DNA from: Olsenella sp. An285
GTDB lineage: Bacteria > Actinomycetota > Coriobacteriia > Coriobacteriales > Atopobiaceae
Assembly (NCBI RefSeq): GCF_002159625.1
Contig: NZ_NFIZ01000002.1
Coordinates: forward strand, 124,001-188,000
Length of the DNA: 64,000 nt
Direction of reading: 5' to 3'
How positions within the stretch are numbered: the stretch's first letter is position 1; each line of letters starts with the position of its first letter. Made by a program: the position numbers and the translations under genes. Below are positions 34,653 through 44,026 of the stretch, one piece after another. Under the pieces are notes generated by a model. That model was not told the origin of the DNA. It searched no databases and saw nothing but the letters and a program-made list of their open reading frames with translations.

Positions 34653-36145
34653 AGTTCACCTACGCCGCGCGCGATCTCTGGTTCGACCCGGCGGGCACCG
34701 GGGCCCAGGAGGGGGACCACGTCATCTGCCGCACGGAGCGCGGCCAGGAGATAGGCCTCGTCACAGAGGACGCCCGCGAGGTCTCCCCCGAGGAGCTCGA
34801 GCAGACCATCGGCCACGCCACCCTGCGCGACGTGGTGCGCATCGCCACGGACGAGGACCTCGACCGCGCCGACGAGCTCGCCCGTCGCGGCGAGGAGTCC
34901 ATGCCCGCCTTCCGCCGTCACGTCGAGGCGTCCGGCCTGGACATGAAGCCCGTGGGCGTGGAGTACCTCTTCGACGGCGAGAAGGCCGTCTGCTACTTCG
35001 CCGCCGAGGAGCGCGTCGACTTCCGCCAGCTCGTGCGCGACCTCTCGCGCGAGTTCCACGTGCGCATAGACATGCGCCAGATCGGCGTGCGCGAGGAGGC
35101 CGCCATCGTGGGCGGCTACGGGCACTGCGGCCAGGAGCTCTGCTGCCGCCGCTTTGCCATGAGCTTCGACCCGGTGTCCATCCGCATGGCCAAGGAGCAG
35201 GACCTGCCCCTCAACTCAACCAAGATCTCCGGCGCGTGCGGCCGCCTCATGTGCTGCCTGCGCTACGAGTTCGAGGCCTACCGCGACTTCAAGAGCCGCG
35301 CGCCCAAGCGCAACGCCGTCATAGACACGCCGCTCGGCAAGGCCAAGATCATCGAGTACGACACCCCCAAGGAGCGCCTCACCCTGCGCCTGGAGAGCGG
35401 CAAGCAGCTGCGCGTCGCGCTCGCGGACATGACCGCGTCCGAGGCGGCGCACAAGAAGTCCGAGGAGCTTGGCTGCCCCTGCCGTCCGGACACCGTGACG
35501 CGCGAGGTCCTGGACAGGCTGGACTCCCCGGACGTCCAGATGGCCCTGGCCGAGCTCGACCGCAAGAACGGCGTCGTCCCCGAGCCGGCGCCCGATGCCT
35601 CTGACATCTTCGTGGAGACCAAGCGCAAGCGCCGCCGAGCGTCCTCCGGCGCCCCCGCTCCCGAGAAGGGCGAGCGCCCCGCGGCCACCGCGTCTACCGA
35701 GGAGACGGGGACGCGCCGTCGCCGCAAGCGCCGTCCCGGTGATGGTGGCGCTCCCGCGCAGCCCGCCCCCGAGGCCCAGCCCGCGGTCACGCGTCGCCGT
35801 CGCCACCACCAGGCGGCCGACGCCGCGGCGACCGACGGCGGACAGGCCGCGCAGGCCCCTCAGCAGCCCGTCAAGCGCACCCGCCGGCCCGGCGACAAGG
35901 GCGGCCAGGCCGCGCAGGGCAGCGCGCCCCGCGGCATGCAGCCCTCGCGCAGGAAGCGCACGTCCCAGCAGGGCGGCGCCCAGGGCGAGAAGGGCCAGCA
36001 GCGCCGAGCCCCGCAGCACATGGCGGGCGGCCAGCAGGGCTCCGAGCCCGGAGCGCCCAAGCCGCGCCGCAGGCGCCGTCGCGGCGGCCGCGGAAAGGGC
36101 GGCACCGGCTCCGAGGGTGGTTCGGGCGGCGGCCTCGCCGAGTAG
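34631..36145 (+). CDS. ricT: RicT (YaaT)-like PSP1-domain protein with basic tail
   Basis: 504-aa protein. Residues 1-275 are the PSP1/YaaT domain with the cysteine pairs GHCGQELCCRRF and GACGRLMCCLRY that hold iron-sulfur clusters in the Bacillus Ric complex, where RicT (with RicA and RicF) stimulates RNase Y-dependent mRNA cleavage and was first linked to sporulation phosphorelay. Residues 310-504 form a long Arg/Lys/Gln-rich low-complexity tail, probably nucleic-acid binding and absent in Bacillus YaaT (about 275 aa). It overlaps holB, and a hairpin terminator follows. Confidence 0.88.
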   Translation: MPTVIPVKFTYAARDLWFDPAGTGAQEGDHVICRTERGQEIGLVTEDAREVSPEELEQTIGHATLRDVVRIATDEDLDRADELARRGEESMPAFRRHVEASGLDMKPVGVEYLFDGEKAVCYFAAEERVDFRQLVRDLSREFHVRIDMRQIGVREEAAIVGGYGHCGQELCCRRFAMSFDPVSIRMAKEQDLPLNSTKISGACGRLMCCLRYEFEAYRDFKSRAPKRNAVIDTPLGKAKIIEYDTPKERLTLRLESGKQLRVALADMTASEAAHKKSEELGCPCRPDTVTREVLDRLDSPDVQMALAELDRKNGVVPEPAPDASDIFVETKRKRRRASSGAPAPEKGERPAATASTEETGTRRRRKRRPGDGGAPAQPAPEAQPAVTRRRRHHQAADAAATDGGQAAQAPQQPVKRTRRPGDKGGQAAQGSAPRGMQPSRRKRTSQQGGAQGEKGQQRRAPQHMAGGQQGSEPGAPKPRRRRRRGGRGKGGTGSEGGSGGGLAE

Positions 36146-36154
36146 CCCCGGCTC

Positions 36155-36420
36155 TGCGACGAACGGCCGGCCCCAACGTGCCCGCACTTCTCGGCGCTCC
36201 GCCGCACCCCTGGGCACCCGCCGTCAAGTGCGGTTCGGGTCGCACTCTTTGCCCGCACTTCTCGCCATCTGCCGAGATGCTCCTCGCACCTGACGCATCA
36301 GAGGCGCATAATTGACCGCACTCCTTGGCCGCACTCATGAGTGCGGCCTTTCTCTTGGGGATTGCCCAGAAGTGCGGGATCGAGAAGTGCGAGATCGAGA
36401 AGCGCGGAATCCAGGGGCCC
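36155..36420. repeat. GTGCGG/CCGCAC-rich repeat region
   Basis: The 372-bp gap between ricT and the PcsB-like gene holds many CCGCAC and GTGCGG copies, several followed by TTCTCG. Three tandem imperfect 15-bp repeats with consensus GAGAAGTGCGRGATC lie at about 36368-36412. It lacks the fixed 48-nt geometry seen near 58-62 kb. Confidence 0.45.
36327..36356 (+). terminator. Terminator of the tmk-holB-ricT operon
   Basis: Perfect palindromic stem GGCCGCACTC/GAGTGCGGCC (36327-36348) is followed by TTTCTCTT, a moderate U-tract on the plus strand. Confidence 0.65.
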
Positions 36421-36450
36421 AGGACCGAGAAGCCCGGAGACGACGACGCG

Positions 36451-36490
36451 AAAAAAGCGGGACGGGCGCCGATGGGCGCCCGTCCCGCGT
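36451..36490 (-). terminator. Rho-independent terminator of the PcsB-like gene
   Basis: On the minus strand GCGGGACGGGCGCC, a 4-nt loop and the complement are followed by six U residues (AAAAAA at 36451-36456 on the plus strand). It is placed 28 bp after the stop codon. Confidence 0.85.
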
Positions 36491-36517
36491 CAGTTCGCTC
36501 TGGCGTGGAGTCCGCCG

Positions 36518-37678
36518 CTAGATCATCTCCATGTTGGCCAGCACGCTCGAGTACCAGTGGTCCGCGTTGGGCGGGCAGTACTTCTGGGCGCAGGCGTAGG
36601 TGAGCTGGCCACCGTAGCCGATCGCGAGGCCCTCGACATGGGCCCAGATGGCCTCCTCCCAGCTGCCCCAGCTCGAGCTGCCCCAGCCCCAGGCGTTGTG
36701 GGGGCGGAAGCACACGCGGCCCGTGGAGCTCTCCACGGTGGAGATGGCGGGGGAGAAGCGCGGGTCAACGCCAAACTCCCAGGCGGCCTCGGCGAACGTG
36801 GCGCCCTGGCCCGCGAGGGGGGAGCCGGCGAGGTAGGCGTCGATGCGGGCGCTCCACTCTGAGACGAAGGCCTGCTTGTCGCTCGACCAGTCGACGTTTC
36901 CGGCGTCGGGGCTCTCGGGGACCTCGACCGGCGCTTCGGAGCCGGACTCGGTGGTGAAGGTGGGGTTCTCGACCGTGGTCTCGGTCTGGGACCCCTCCGT
37001 CTCGGCAGCCTTCTGCTCGGCCTCGGCGGCGGCCTTCTGGGCCTCCTCGAGGGCGCGCTGGGCGGCCTCGAGCGCCGCGCGGCGCTGGGCCTCCTCGGCC
37101 GCGGCCTGCGCCGCGATCTTGGCCTCGAGCTCACCGCGCGCCTCCTCGGCCTCGGCGAGGGCGTCCTCGGCGCGCTGCTCCTCCTCCTCGGCCTCCTGCT
37201 GCTGGGCGTCGAGGGCGATGCGCGCCTGCGTGAGCTCGTTCTCCATGGCAACGAGCTCGTTCAGGGCGTCGGTGTTCTTGGCCTGGATGACGTCGAGGTA
37301 CTGAATCGTGGAGAGAAGGTCGTAGAAGTCGTCGGCGCCAAGCAGGAGCTCAACGAGCCCTCCGGAGCCCTGCTGCATCTTGTAGAGCGTGCGCACGGAG
37401 TTCTCCGCGAGCTCGCGCTGCTCGGGCAGCTTGCCTTCGATCTCGTCTATGCGCTCCTGGTTCTCGTCAATCTGCCCTTGAAGCTCCTCGACGCGCTTCG
37501 TGGCCTCCTCGTAGTCCTGGTTGCCCTGCTGGATCTGCTGCTGGACCGCCTGGAGCTCCTCTGCGGGATCTGCGACGGCGGCGTGCGGGCTGGCGAGAAG
37601 AGCGGCTACGGTGACGGCAAAACCGCACGTCACGGCCTTGACGGCACGGCCTAGGCGGGGTGTAGTCTCGGACCTCAA
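36518..37678 (-). CDS. Secreted coiled-coil cell-wall protein, PcsB/CwlO-like N-terminus
   Basis: 386-aa exported protein: a signal peptide ending around AAVADPAEE, a long coiled coil (about 30-235) with the EELQAVQQQIQQGNQDYEEA and ALYKMQ-like hinge seen in PcsB/CwlO proteins, a Thr/Glu/Pro linker, and a C-terminal domain of about 130 residues resembling a lysozyme/glucosaminidase-like fold (WEFGVDPRFSPAISTVESSTGRVCFRPHNAWGWG). PcsB-type coiled coils dock to FtsEX to control peptidoglycan splitting; that link is inferred. The TTG at 37678 is chosen because GGAGG lies nine bases upstream and the signal peptide then has normal length. An ATG 78 bp upstream lies within AT-rich promoter-like DNA. 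Confidence 0.75.
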   Translation of the reverse strand: MRSETTPRLGRAVKAVTCGFAVTVAALLASPHAAVADPAEELQAVQQQIQQGNQDYEEATKRVEELQGQIDENQERIDEIEGKLPEQRELAENSVRTLYKMQQGSGGLVELLLGADDFYDLLSTIQYLDVIQAKNTDALNELVAMENELTQARIALDAQQQEAEEEEQRAEDALAEAEEARGELEAKIAAQAAAEEAQRRAALEAAQRALEEAQKAAAEAEQKAAETEGSQTETTVENPTFTTESGSEAPVEVPESPDAGNVDWSSDKQAFVSEWSARIDAYLAGSPLAGQGATFAEAAWEFGVDPRFSPAISTVESSTGRVCFRPHNAWGWGSSSWGSWEEAIWAHVEGLAIGYGGQLTYACAQKYCPPNADHWYSSVLANMEMI

Positions 37679-37863
37679 GAGCGTTGACCTCCACGAACGG
37701 CGGGACCTGGAACGGCCCGCTCCGACAAACAATCTTTTTGATTTTATTCCGCACACCAGGGATACACCGCTTCTACATGACTCTAGACCGCAGGTTGAGG
37801 GTAATGGGGTTACGCGCGGGGCCTCACCTCTTGTCAGGGCGTCGGGGTGCAGGCCGCCGAGGC

Positions 37864-37902
37864 AACAAAATGGCCCCGCGGCCCGTCCATGGGCCGCGGG
37901 GC
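37864..37902 (-). terminator. Terminator of the universal stress protein gene
   Basis: GCCCCGCGGCCC stem, 6-nt loop and complement (37873-37902), followed on the minus strand by CATTTTGTTG. It lies about 70 bp after the stop. The rest of the 292-bp gap holds only an AT-rich, promoter-like stretch at about 37725-37760. Confidence 0.8.
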
Positions 37903-37970
37903 AGGGAGGTCGGGCGGCGCGCCTGGGGGATGACGCGCCGTCGCGTTGCGCCGGGAGGCGCCGACCAAAG

Positions 37971-38435
37971 CTACTTGATGATGAGGGTGTCGCAGTCCGT
38001 GTTGCGCGTGAGGAACGTGGAGATGGAGCCCAGGATCGCGTACTTGATGGAGGAGAGGCCGCGCGCGCCGCAGATCACGAGGTCTGGCTGGATGACGTCG
38101 AGCATCTCGTCCTTGAGGGTCTCGCGGATGCGGCCGGCGCGGACGATGACCTCGACCTTCTTGATGTCGGGATTGGCCTCGGCCACCTTGACCTTGGCGT
38201 CGATGGAGTCGCGGAAGGTCTTCTCGAGGGACGGGATGATGTCCACCGGGAAGGTGCCCGCCGCCTCGAGCGCCGTGGAGTCGATGACGTAGCCGATGTA
38301 GAGCTCCGCGTTGTCGTTTGCGGCCATGACGATGGCGCGGTCGAGGACCTTGTCCTGCTGGTCGGAGCCGTCCAGGGAGACGAAGATCTTGTCGTAGCCG
38401 AGGTCTTGATAGGTTTGCGTGGCGGTGTCGGCCAT
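37971..38435 (-). CDS. Universal stress protein (UspA family)
   Basis: 154-aa single-domain Usp with the ATP-binding motif GARGLSSIKYAILGS (pattern G-2x-G-9x-G-S) and the N-terminal KIFVSLDGSDQQDK. Such proteins bind ATP or AMP and accumulate under starvation or oxidative stress. The ATG at 38435 follows GAAGGGAGCC. It is divergent from uppP. Confidence 0.92.
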   Translation of the reverse strand: MADTATQTYQDLGYDKIFVSLDGSDQQDKVLDRAIVMAANDNAELYIGYVIDSTALEAAGTFPVDIIPSLEKTFRDSIDAKVKVAEANPDIKKVEVIVRAGRIRETLKDEMLDVIQPDLVICGARGLSSIKYAILGSISTFLTRNTDCDTLIIK

Positions 38436-38618
38436 GATGGCTCCCTTCGTGATCCGCGGGCGGTTCCTGCGGGTTGGGTTACTTATGCCCCCGAGGTCTG
38501 CGGGCGGGCCGTTCTTCTCGCCCAGCGGCGTAGTTTTTCGGTGGCGGTCGGCGGGCGGGTCCGGCTTTGCCGCGGGCAAGCGACAATATAGGGCGGCTAC
38601 ACTCGCAAGGGAGGGACC

Positions 38619-39542
38619 GTGAATCTCATAGAACTCGCCAAGGCGGCCGTCTTTGGCCTCGTGGAGGGCGTGACCGAATGGCTGCCCATCTCCTCGACCG
38701 GCCACATGCTGCTGCTCAACCAGTTTCTGACGCTGGACGTCTCCGAGGACTTCTGGAACATGTTCCTGGTGGTCATCCAGCTTGGCGCCATCCTGGCCGT
38801 CTGCGTGGTCTTCTTTGGCAAGCTCAACCCGTTCTCGCCCAGGAAGGGCAAGGCGGGCCGCCGCGCCACGTGGTCACTCTGGGCAAAGACGATCGTCGCC
38901 TGCGTGCCGGCCGCTGCGGTGGGCATCCCCATCGACGACTGGATGGAGGAGCACCTGGGCAGCCCCTTCGTCATCGCCGCGGCGCTCATCGTCTACGGTA
39001 TCGCGTTCATCGTGATCGAGACGGTGCGCGAGCGCCGGGCGGCCGCCCTTCCCGAGCCCTCCCGCGGAAGGCACTTTGCCGCGGGCGCCGAGCCCGAGCG
39101 CCCCTCGAGCACGGAGCTCGCCGACGCGGAGGCGCGCATCCAGACGGTCGACGACATCGACTGGAAGACGGCGCTGGGCATCGGCCTCTTCCAGGTGCTC
39201 TCCATCGTCCCGGGAACCTCGCGCTCCGGCTCCACCATCATCGGCGGCCTCATCCTGGGCTGCTCGCGCACGGTGGTGGCCGAGTTCACGTTCTTCCTCG
39301 CCATCCCGGTCATGTTTGGCGCGAGCGCGCTGCGCCTGGTGAAGTTCTTCCTCGCGGGCAACGCCCTCAGCTCGCCCGAGGCGGCCATCCTGGGCGTGGG
39401 CTGCGGCGTGGCGTTCGTCGTGTCCGTGGCCGTCATCCGCTTCCTCATGGGCTTCGTGCGCAAGCACGACTTCAAGCCCTTCGGCTGGTACAGGATCGTT
39501 CTTGGCGCGGCCGTGATCGCATGGTTCGCGCTCATGGGATAG
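38619..39542 (+). CDS. uppP: Undecaprenyl-diphosphatase
   Basis: 307-aa integral membrane phosphatase (BacA family) with the catalytic signatures [14 protein letters not shown] (16-29) and [10 protein letters not shown]. It recycles undecaprenyl pyrophosphate for peptidoglycan and wall polymer synthesis and contributes to bacitracin resistance. A hydrophilic insertion at about 145-180 ([16 protein letters not shown]...) is longer than usual. The GTG at 38619 follows GGGAGGG. A GCTACACT -10-like box ends 16 bases upstream of the start. It is the first gene of uppP-dacA-phosphatase. Confidence 0.93.
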   Translation: MNLIELAKAAVFGLVEGVTEWLPISSTGHMLLLNQFLTLDVSEDFWNMFLVVIQLGAILAVCVVFFGKLNPFSPRKGKAGRRATWSLWAKTIVACVPAAAVGIPIDDWMEEHLGSPFVIAAALIVYGIAFIVIETVRERRAAALPEPSRGRHFAAGAEPERPSSTELADAEARIQTVDDIDWKTALGIGLFQVLSIVPGTSRSGSTIIGGLILGCSRTVVAEFTFFLAIPVMFGASALRLVKFFLAGNALSSPEAAILGVGCGVAFVVSVAVIRFLMGFVRKHDFKPFGWYRIVLGAAVIAWFALMG

Positions 39543-39558
39543 GAGGGCAGGACCGCCC

Positions 39559-41073
39559 ATGGAGAAGAACCACGTGACGTCATCCGCCCGCCGCCTCCCC
39601 GCCCTGGCGCTCGCGCTGGCCCTGATGACCGGCGTGGTCTGCGGCGCCGTCCCGCGCGCGGCTCTTGCCGTGGAGGGGGAGGCCGCCGCCGCGACGGAGA
39701 CGACGCCCGACGCCGAGGCCGCCGCGCCCGCCGAGGGCGCCGCCGCGGAGGCCGGGGCCACCTGGTCCGCCGACGCCCCGCCCGAGGTCTCTGCCCCCGT
39801 GGCCCTTCTCGTGGACCGCACCACCGGCACCGTTCTCTACGAGCGCGAGGCGGACGCCCTGCGCACCCCCGCCTCGCTCACCAAGGTCATGACGGCCCTC
39901 GTGACGCTCGAGCGCGCCAACCTGGACGACGTCGTGACCGTGGAGCAGGCGGACCTCGACAACCTCACGCCCGAGAGCTCCGTCGCGGGCCTCAAGGCGG
40001 GGGAGACCCTCACCGTGCGCGACCTTCTCGCCTGCCTGCTCATCCCGTCCGGCAACGATGCCGCGTACGTGCTCGCCCGCCACGTGGGCGGCGACTGGCA
40101 GACGTTCGTGGGCATGATGAACGAGCGCGCGACCTCCCTGGGCTGCGCCTCCACGAGCTTCGCGGACCCGTGCGGCCTCTCCTCGGACATCGTGACCACG
40201 GCGCGCGACCTCGTGACCATCTTCGAGGCGGCGCTCGAGCACCCCGAGTTCCTCGAGATCGCCGGCAGCGCCACGTGGGACCTCCCCGCCACCGAGAAGA
40301 ACCCCGCCCGCACGCTGGAGACCACGGACGCCCTCATCGTCTCCGACAGTCCCGTCTACATGGGCGAGACCGTCATCGCCAGCAAGACCGGCTTCACCAA
40401 CGATGCCGGCAAGTGCCTGCTGGCCGCCGCCGAGCGCGACGGCATGAGCCTCGTGGGCATCGTCATGGGCGCCTCCGACGAGACGGACGAGGACGGCATC
40501 ACCCCCAACTTCTACGACCTGCGCGACCTCTTTGAGTGGGGCTTCGGCGCGTGGGTGACGGGCAACGTGGTCTCCGCGGGCGACGTCCTCGCCTCGCGCG
40601 AGGTCACGCTCTCCAAGGACGGCGACGCCGTCGACGCGGTGGCCACGGGCTCGATCTTTGCCACCGTGCCGCGTGGGACCACCGTGGCGGACCTCACCGT
40701 CGCGGTGCCGTGGGAGGGCACCGAGCCGCTCCAGGCCCCCGTCAAGGAGGACACCAACCTCGGCAGGGTCTCTGTCTCCCTGGACGGTCGCACCCTCGGG
40801 ACCGTGGGCGTGAGGACCGCCAGCGAGATGGAGCTCTCCATCCCCGACTTCGCCATCTGGTGGGTGACGTCCGACCCGGTGCACATGGGCATCGTGGCGG
40901 GTGGCGTGGCCGTGCTCTTCGTGCTCGTGGGCACCATCGCCGCCCTGGCCTCCCGCACCCGCAGGAAGGACCGAGACGCCGCCCAGGTGACCATCGAGCC
41001 GGGCGTGCCCGGGCACGTGCCGAGCCATGCCGCCGGCGGCGCGGAGCCCAAGCACGGCAAGCATGCCAAGTAG
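39559..41073 (+). CDS. dacA: D-alanyl-D-alanine carboxypeptidase (class A LMW PBP)
   Basis: 504-aa serine peptidase of the S11 family. Signal peptide at about 1-37, an Ala/Glu/Pro-rich linker, then the penicillin-binding motifs Ser106-L-T-Lys109, Ser164-Gly-Asn166 and Lys276-Thr-Gly278. A beta-rich PBP5_C-like domain follows, then a C-terminal transmembrane helix (about 437-460) and a charged tail. It trims the terminal D-Ala from peptidoglycan stem peptides. GAGAAGAAC encodes residues 2-4. It lies 16 bp after uppP and 12 bp before the phosphatase. Confidence 0.92.
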   Translation: MEKNHVTSSARRLPALALALALMTGVVCGAVPRAALAVEGEAAAATETTPDAEAAAPAEGAAAEAGATWSADAPPEVSAPVALLVDRTTGTVLYEREADALRTPASLTKVMTALVTLERANLDDVVTVEQADLDNLTPESSVAGLKAGETLTVRDLLACLLIPSGNDAAYVLARHVGGDWQTFVGMMNERATSLGCASTSFADPCGLSSDIVTTARDLVTIFEAALEHPEFLEIAGSATWDLPATEKNPARTLETTDALIVSDSPVYMGETVIASKTGFTNDAGKCLLAAAERDGMSLVGIVMGASDETDEDGITPNFYDLRDLFEWGFGAWVTGNVVSAGDVLASREVTLSKDGDAVDAVATGSIFATVPRGTTVADLTVAVPWEGTEPLQAPVKEDTNLGRVSVSLDGRTLGTVGVRTASEMELSIPDFAIWWVTSDPVHMGIVAGGVAVLFVLVGTIAALASRTRRKDRDAAQVTIEPGVPGHVPSHAAGGAEPKHGKHAK

Positions 41074-41085
41074 CCGGGAGGCCGC

Positions 41086-41532
41086 ATGACCCGCATCCTC
41101 TTTATCTGCCACGGCAACATCTGCCGCTCCACGATGGCGCAGTTCGTCATGGAGGAGCTCGTGCGCCGTGCCGGCCGCGAGGGGGAGTTCCGGATCGACT
41201 CCGCCGCCACGAGCACCGAGGAGCTCGGCAACCCGCCGCACCACGGTACCGTGCGCAAGCTGCGGGAGGAGGGCTTTCCCGTGGGGAGCCACCGCGCCCG
41301 TCGCCTGAGCGCGGCAGAGTACGGGGACTGGGACCACATCGTCTACATGGACGCCGAGAACGCCTGGGGGATCTCGCGCATCCTCAGGGGAGACCCTGAC
41401 GGCAAGGTGAGCCGCCTTCTGGACTGGACCTCGCGTCCCGGCGACGTCGCCGACCCCTGGTACACCGGGGACTTCGACGCCACCTACCGCGACGTCCTCG
41501 CCGGCTGCCAGGCCCTCCTGGCGGCCCTGTAG
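41086..41532 (+). CDS. Low-molecular-weight protein-tyrosine phosphatase
   Basis: 148-aa phosphatase with the P-loop CHGNICRS (Cys-x5-Arg) near residues 9-16 and the general-acid loop VADPWYTG. Such enzymes dephosphorylate tyrosine kinases that control capsule or wall polymer export; its place after uppP and dacA fits an envelope role. The ATG at 41086 follows GGGAGGC. Confidence 0.92.
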   Translation: MTRILFICHGNICRSTMAQFVMEELVRRAGREGEFRIDSAATSTEELGNPPHHGTVRKLREEGFPVGSHRARRLSAAEYGDWDHIVYMDAENAWGISRILRGDPDGKVSRLLDWTSRPGDVADPWYTGDFDATYRDVLAGCQALLAAL

Positions 41533-41563
41533 GGGCGGCCTTTCGGGCGCCGTTCCGCCGTCG

Positions 41564-41707
41564 TGAGGGTATGCGCACTCGCCCTTGAGGGTATGTACAG
41601 TTCCCGGCCTCGCCGTTCTTCTCGCCTAGGCCCTTGAGCTGCCAATTTGCGAGAGGGGCTTCGGAGGCGAGTGTACATACCCGGTATGCGCGGTGCGCAT
41701 ACCCTCA
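41564..41707. repeat. MITE-like element, copy 3 (144 bp)
   Basis: Perfect 15-bp terminal inverted repeats TGAGGGTATGCGCAC (41564-41578) and complement (41693-41707). Inner GAGGGTATGTACAG and TGTACATACC repeats and a GTTCTTCTC (41615) follow. It lies between two co-directional genes. Confidence 0.75.
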
Positions 41708-41771
41708 GAGGGCGGGTCGGCGTCGACGACGCGAGATCAGTTTAGGCGGAGGCTACGAAGGAGGAGGCCCG

Positions 41772-42827
41772 ATGGGAGAGAGAAGCGGCGAGAAGAACGG
41801 GCTGCTCGACTGGCTGCGCTCGCTGCGCCTTCCCGCGGCGGCGCGCGGCCTGGCGGCAGCGGCGCTGGCGCCCAAGATCCTGCCGGCGGTGCTGGGCCCC
41901 CAGCGCGACCTCGGCGACGACCCGCTCGGGCCCTACCTGGGCGGCGGCGGGGACGCCCGCGTGCGCGACATGTCCCCCGGACTCACCCCGCACGAGGGGG
42001 AGATCATCGAGTGGGACCGCGCCGAGGAGGCCAGCCGCACCTGGCGCTGGCTCCAGGGGCTCGGCGTGCGCTTCGAGGACGTCTGGACCGCCTCCGACGA
42101 CGGCACGCGCCTCGCGGGACACGCGCTCGCGTGCTGCCCCGGGTCTGCCCGCTGGCTCGTCTTTGTCCACGGCTACCACGACAACTGGCGCGCGGGCCTC
42201 GCCTACGCGCGGCGCCTCGCCCAGGCCGGCTTCAACCTGCTCCTCGTTGACCTGCGCGCGCATGGCGCGAGCGGCGGGGACTGGGTGGGCTGCGGCTGGC
42301 TCGACCGCCGCGACCTCGTGGCCTGGGCGCGCTGGGTGGTGGCCCGCGAGGGTGAGGGCGCGAGCGTCGCCCTCATGGGCATCTCCATGGGCGCCGCCTC
42401 CTGCCTCATGGCCACGGCCGAGCAGGACCTCCCGCAGCAGGTCCGCGCCTGCGTGGCGGACTCCGGCTATACGGACTTCTGGCTCGCCGCGGAGAACGTG
42501 GTGGAGACGGGCTCGCTCGGCACGCCGCCCGTGCCCGCGCACCCGCTGCTTGACGTGGCTCGCCGCCGCCTCATGCGCGCTCCCGGCGGCTTTGACCTCA
42601 GGCTCGCGCGCCCCGTCGACGCCCTCGCGCACGCGCGGGTCCCCGTTCTTCTGCTCCAGGGGGAGGGCGACTGCGTGGTGCCTCCCCACATGGCTCGAGA
42701 GCTCGCCGCCGCCGGCACGGGCCACGAGTTGCACGCCTTTTCCGGCGCTGGGCACTGCTGCTCCGTCTTTGCGGACCCGGGCCGCTACTGGGGAGCGGTG
42801 CTGGGCTTCCTGGGGTGCCGGGCGTAG
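41772..42827 (+). CDS. Alpha/beta hydrolase
   Basis: 351-aa hydrolase. After a hydrophobic N-terminal segment (about 15-40) comes the fold: oxyanion region VFVHGYHDN, VDLRAHGAS, nucleophile elbow GISMGAAS, likely Asp in LLQGEGDCVVPP and His in SGAGHCCS. It resembles the BAAT/AES-type membrane-associated hydrolases (YqkD-like) of Firmicutes. The substrate is unknown. The ATG at 41772 has AGGAGG upstream and GAGAAGAAC encodes residues 7-9. Confidence 0.85.
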   Translation: MGERSGEKNGLLDWLRSLRLPAAARGLAAAALAPKILPAVLGPQRDLGDDPLGPYLGGGGDARVRDMSPGLTPHEGEIIEWDRAEEASRTWRWLQGLGVRFEDVWTASDDGTRLAGHALACCPGSARWLVFVHGYHDNWRAGLAYARRLAQAGFNLLLVDLRAHGASGGDWVGCGWLDRRDLVAWARWVVAREGEGASVALMGISMGAASCLMATAEQDLPQQVRACVADSGYTDFWLAAENVVETGSLGTPPVPAHPLLDVARRRLMRAPGGFDLRLARPVDALAHARVPVLLLQGEGDCVVPPHMARELAAAGTGHELHAFSGAGHCCSVFADPGRYWGAVLGFLGCRA

Positions 42828-42880
42828 GGCTCCCTGCCGCGGGGCCGCCCGGGAGGCGCCGCAACCGGAGGTTCTTCCTG

Positions 42881-44026
42881 CTAGCGCATGAGGAGCAGGG
42901 CGAGCAGCACGAGCGCGCCGAGGAAGGCCGCGTTGGCCGCGGTGAAGCGCAGGAGGTAGCCTCCCGCGGCGCCCGGGCGCTCGGACACGATCTGCTTGTA
43001 TGAGATGAGGCTCGCCATCGAGGCGATGAGCGTGCCCAGCCCGCCGATGTTGGTGCCCACGATGAGGGCGTCCCACGCCGAGGAGAACCCGGAGAGCAGC
43101 AGCGCCGCGGGCACGTTGGAGACCACCTGACTCGCCGCGACGGAGACGGCGAGCTCGTTGCCGCTCACGAGCGACGAGAGCAGCCCGTCCACCGCGCCGA
43201 TCCTCCCGACGTTGCCCACGAAGACGAAGAACGCCACGAAGGTGAGGAGAAGGCCAAAGTCGACCTCGGCGAGCGCGCGCCGGTCGAAGGCAAGGGCCAC
43301 CGCCACGGTTGCCGCCACGAGCGCCGGCACCGGCACCACGTGGGCCACCGCGGCCAGCGCGAGGGCAAAGAGCGCCGCCCAGGGCGCGACGGAGCGCTTG
43401 CGCACGGCGGGCGCCTCGGGCAGGGTCGGGCGCTCGCCCGTCATGGGAAGTCCGTCATGGAGCGCTCCGTAGGCGAGGACGGATGCCACGAGCAGCGTGG
43501 CGGAGAGCAGCGCGTAGGGGAGCATCAGGGCCACGAACTCACCGAACCCCATGCCGGAGGCGGAGTAGAGGTAGAGGTTCTGGGGGTTGCCGATGGGCGT
43601 GAGCATGCTGCCCAGGTTGGCGGCGATGGTCATCATGACCACCGTGAAGACCGAGGACCGCTCGAGCCCCAGCATGCGCAGGACGAGCAGGGCAAACGGC
43701 ACGAAGGCGATGAGCGCCACGTCGTTGGTGACGAGCATGCTCGCCGCGAAGGGCAGAAGCACGAGCCCCAGGATCGCTGAGGTGCCGGAGCGCAGGCGCG
43801 AGATGAGGGCCTCTCCCGCCGCGCGGAAGACGCCGGCGCGCGAGAGCGCGGCCATGATGGTCATGAGCGAGAAGAGCAGGCCCAGCGTCCGCAGGTCGAC
43901 GTAGTCGGCGTACCCGGCGTCCGGCGGGACGAGCGCGCACGAGGCCACGGCCAGCACGGTGGCGATGGTGAGGACGGGGTCGGTTCTTACGAGCTCGCGG
44001 GCGCGGGCGGCTAGTGCCTGTGACAT
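42881..44026 (-). CDS. SLC13/ArsB-type anion permease
   Basis: 381-aa membrane protein with about ten to eleven helices of the ion-transporter superfamily (CitMHS/ArsB/SLC13). Conserved stretches include PFAASMLVTNDVALIAFVPF, AANLGSMLTPIGNPQN, and the mirrored VVSNVPAALLLSGF and GTNIGGLGTLIASMA. It could move citrate, a dicarboxylate, sulfate or arsenite. The ATG at 44026 has AGAGGA upstream. It is divergent from the mannose PTS operon across a 328-bp, dyad-rich gap. Confidence 0.85.
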   Translation of the reverse strand: MSQALAARARELVRTDPVLTIATVLAVASCALVPPDAGYADYVDLRTLGLLFSLMTIMAALSRAGVFRAAGEALISRLRSGTSAILGLVLLPFAASMLVTNDVALIAFVPFALLVLRMLGLERSSVFTVVMMTIAANLGSMLTPIGNPQNLYLYSASGMGFGEFVALMLPYALLSATLLVASVLAYGALHDGLPMTGERPTLPEAPAVRKRSVAPWAALFALALAAVAHVVPVPALVAATVAVALAFDRRALAEVDFGLLLTFVAFFVFVGNVGRIGAVDGLLSSLVSGNELAVSVAASQVVSNVPAALLLSGFSSAWDALIVGTNIGGLGTLIASMASLISYKQIVSERPGAAGGYLLRFTAANAAFLGALVLLALLLMR

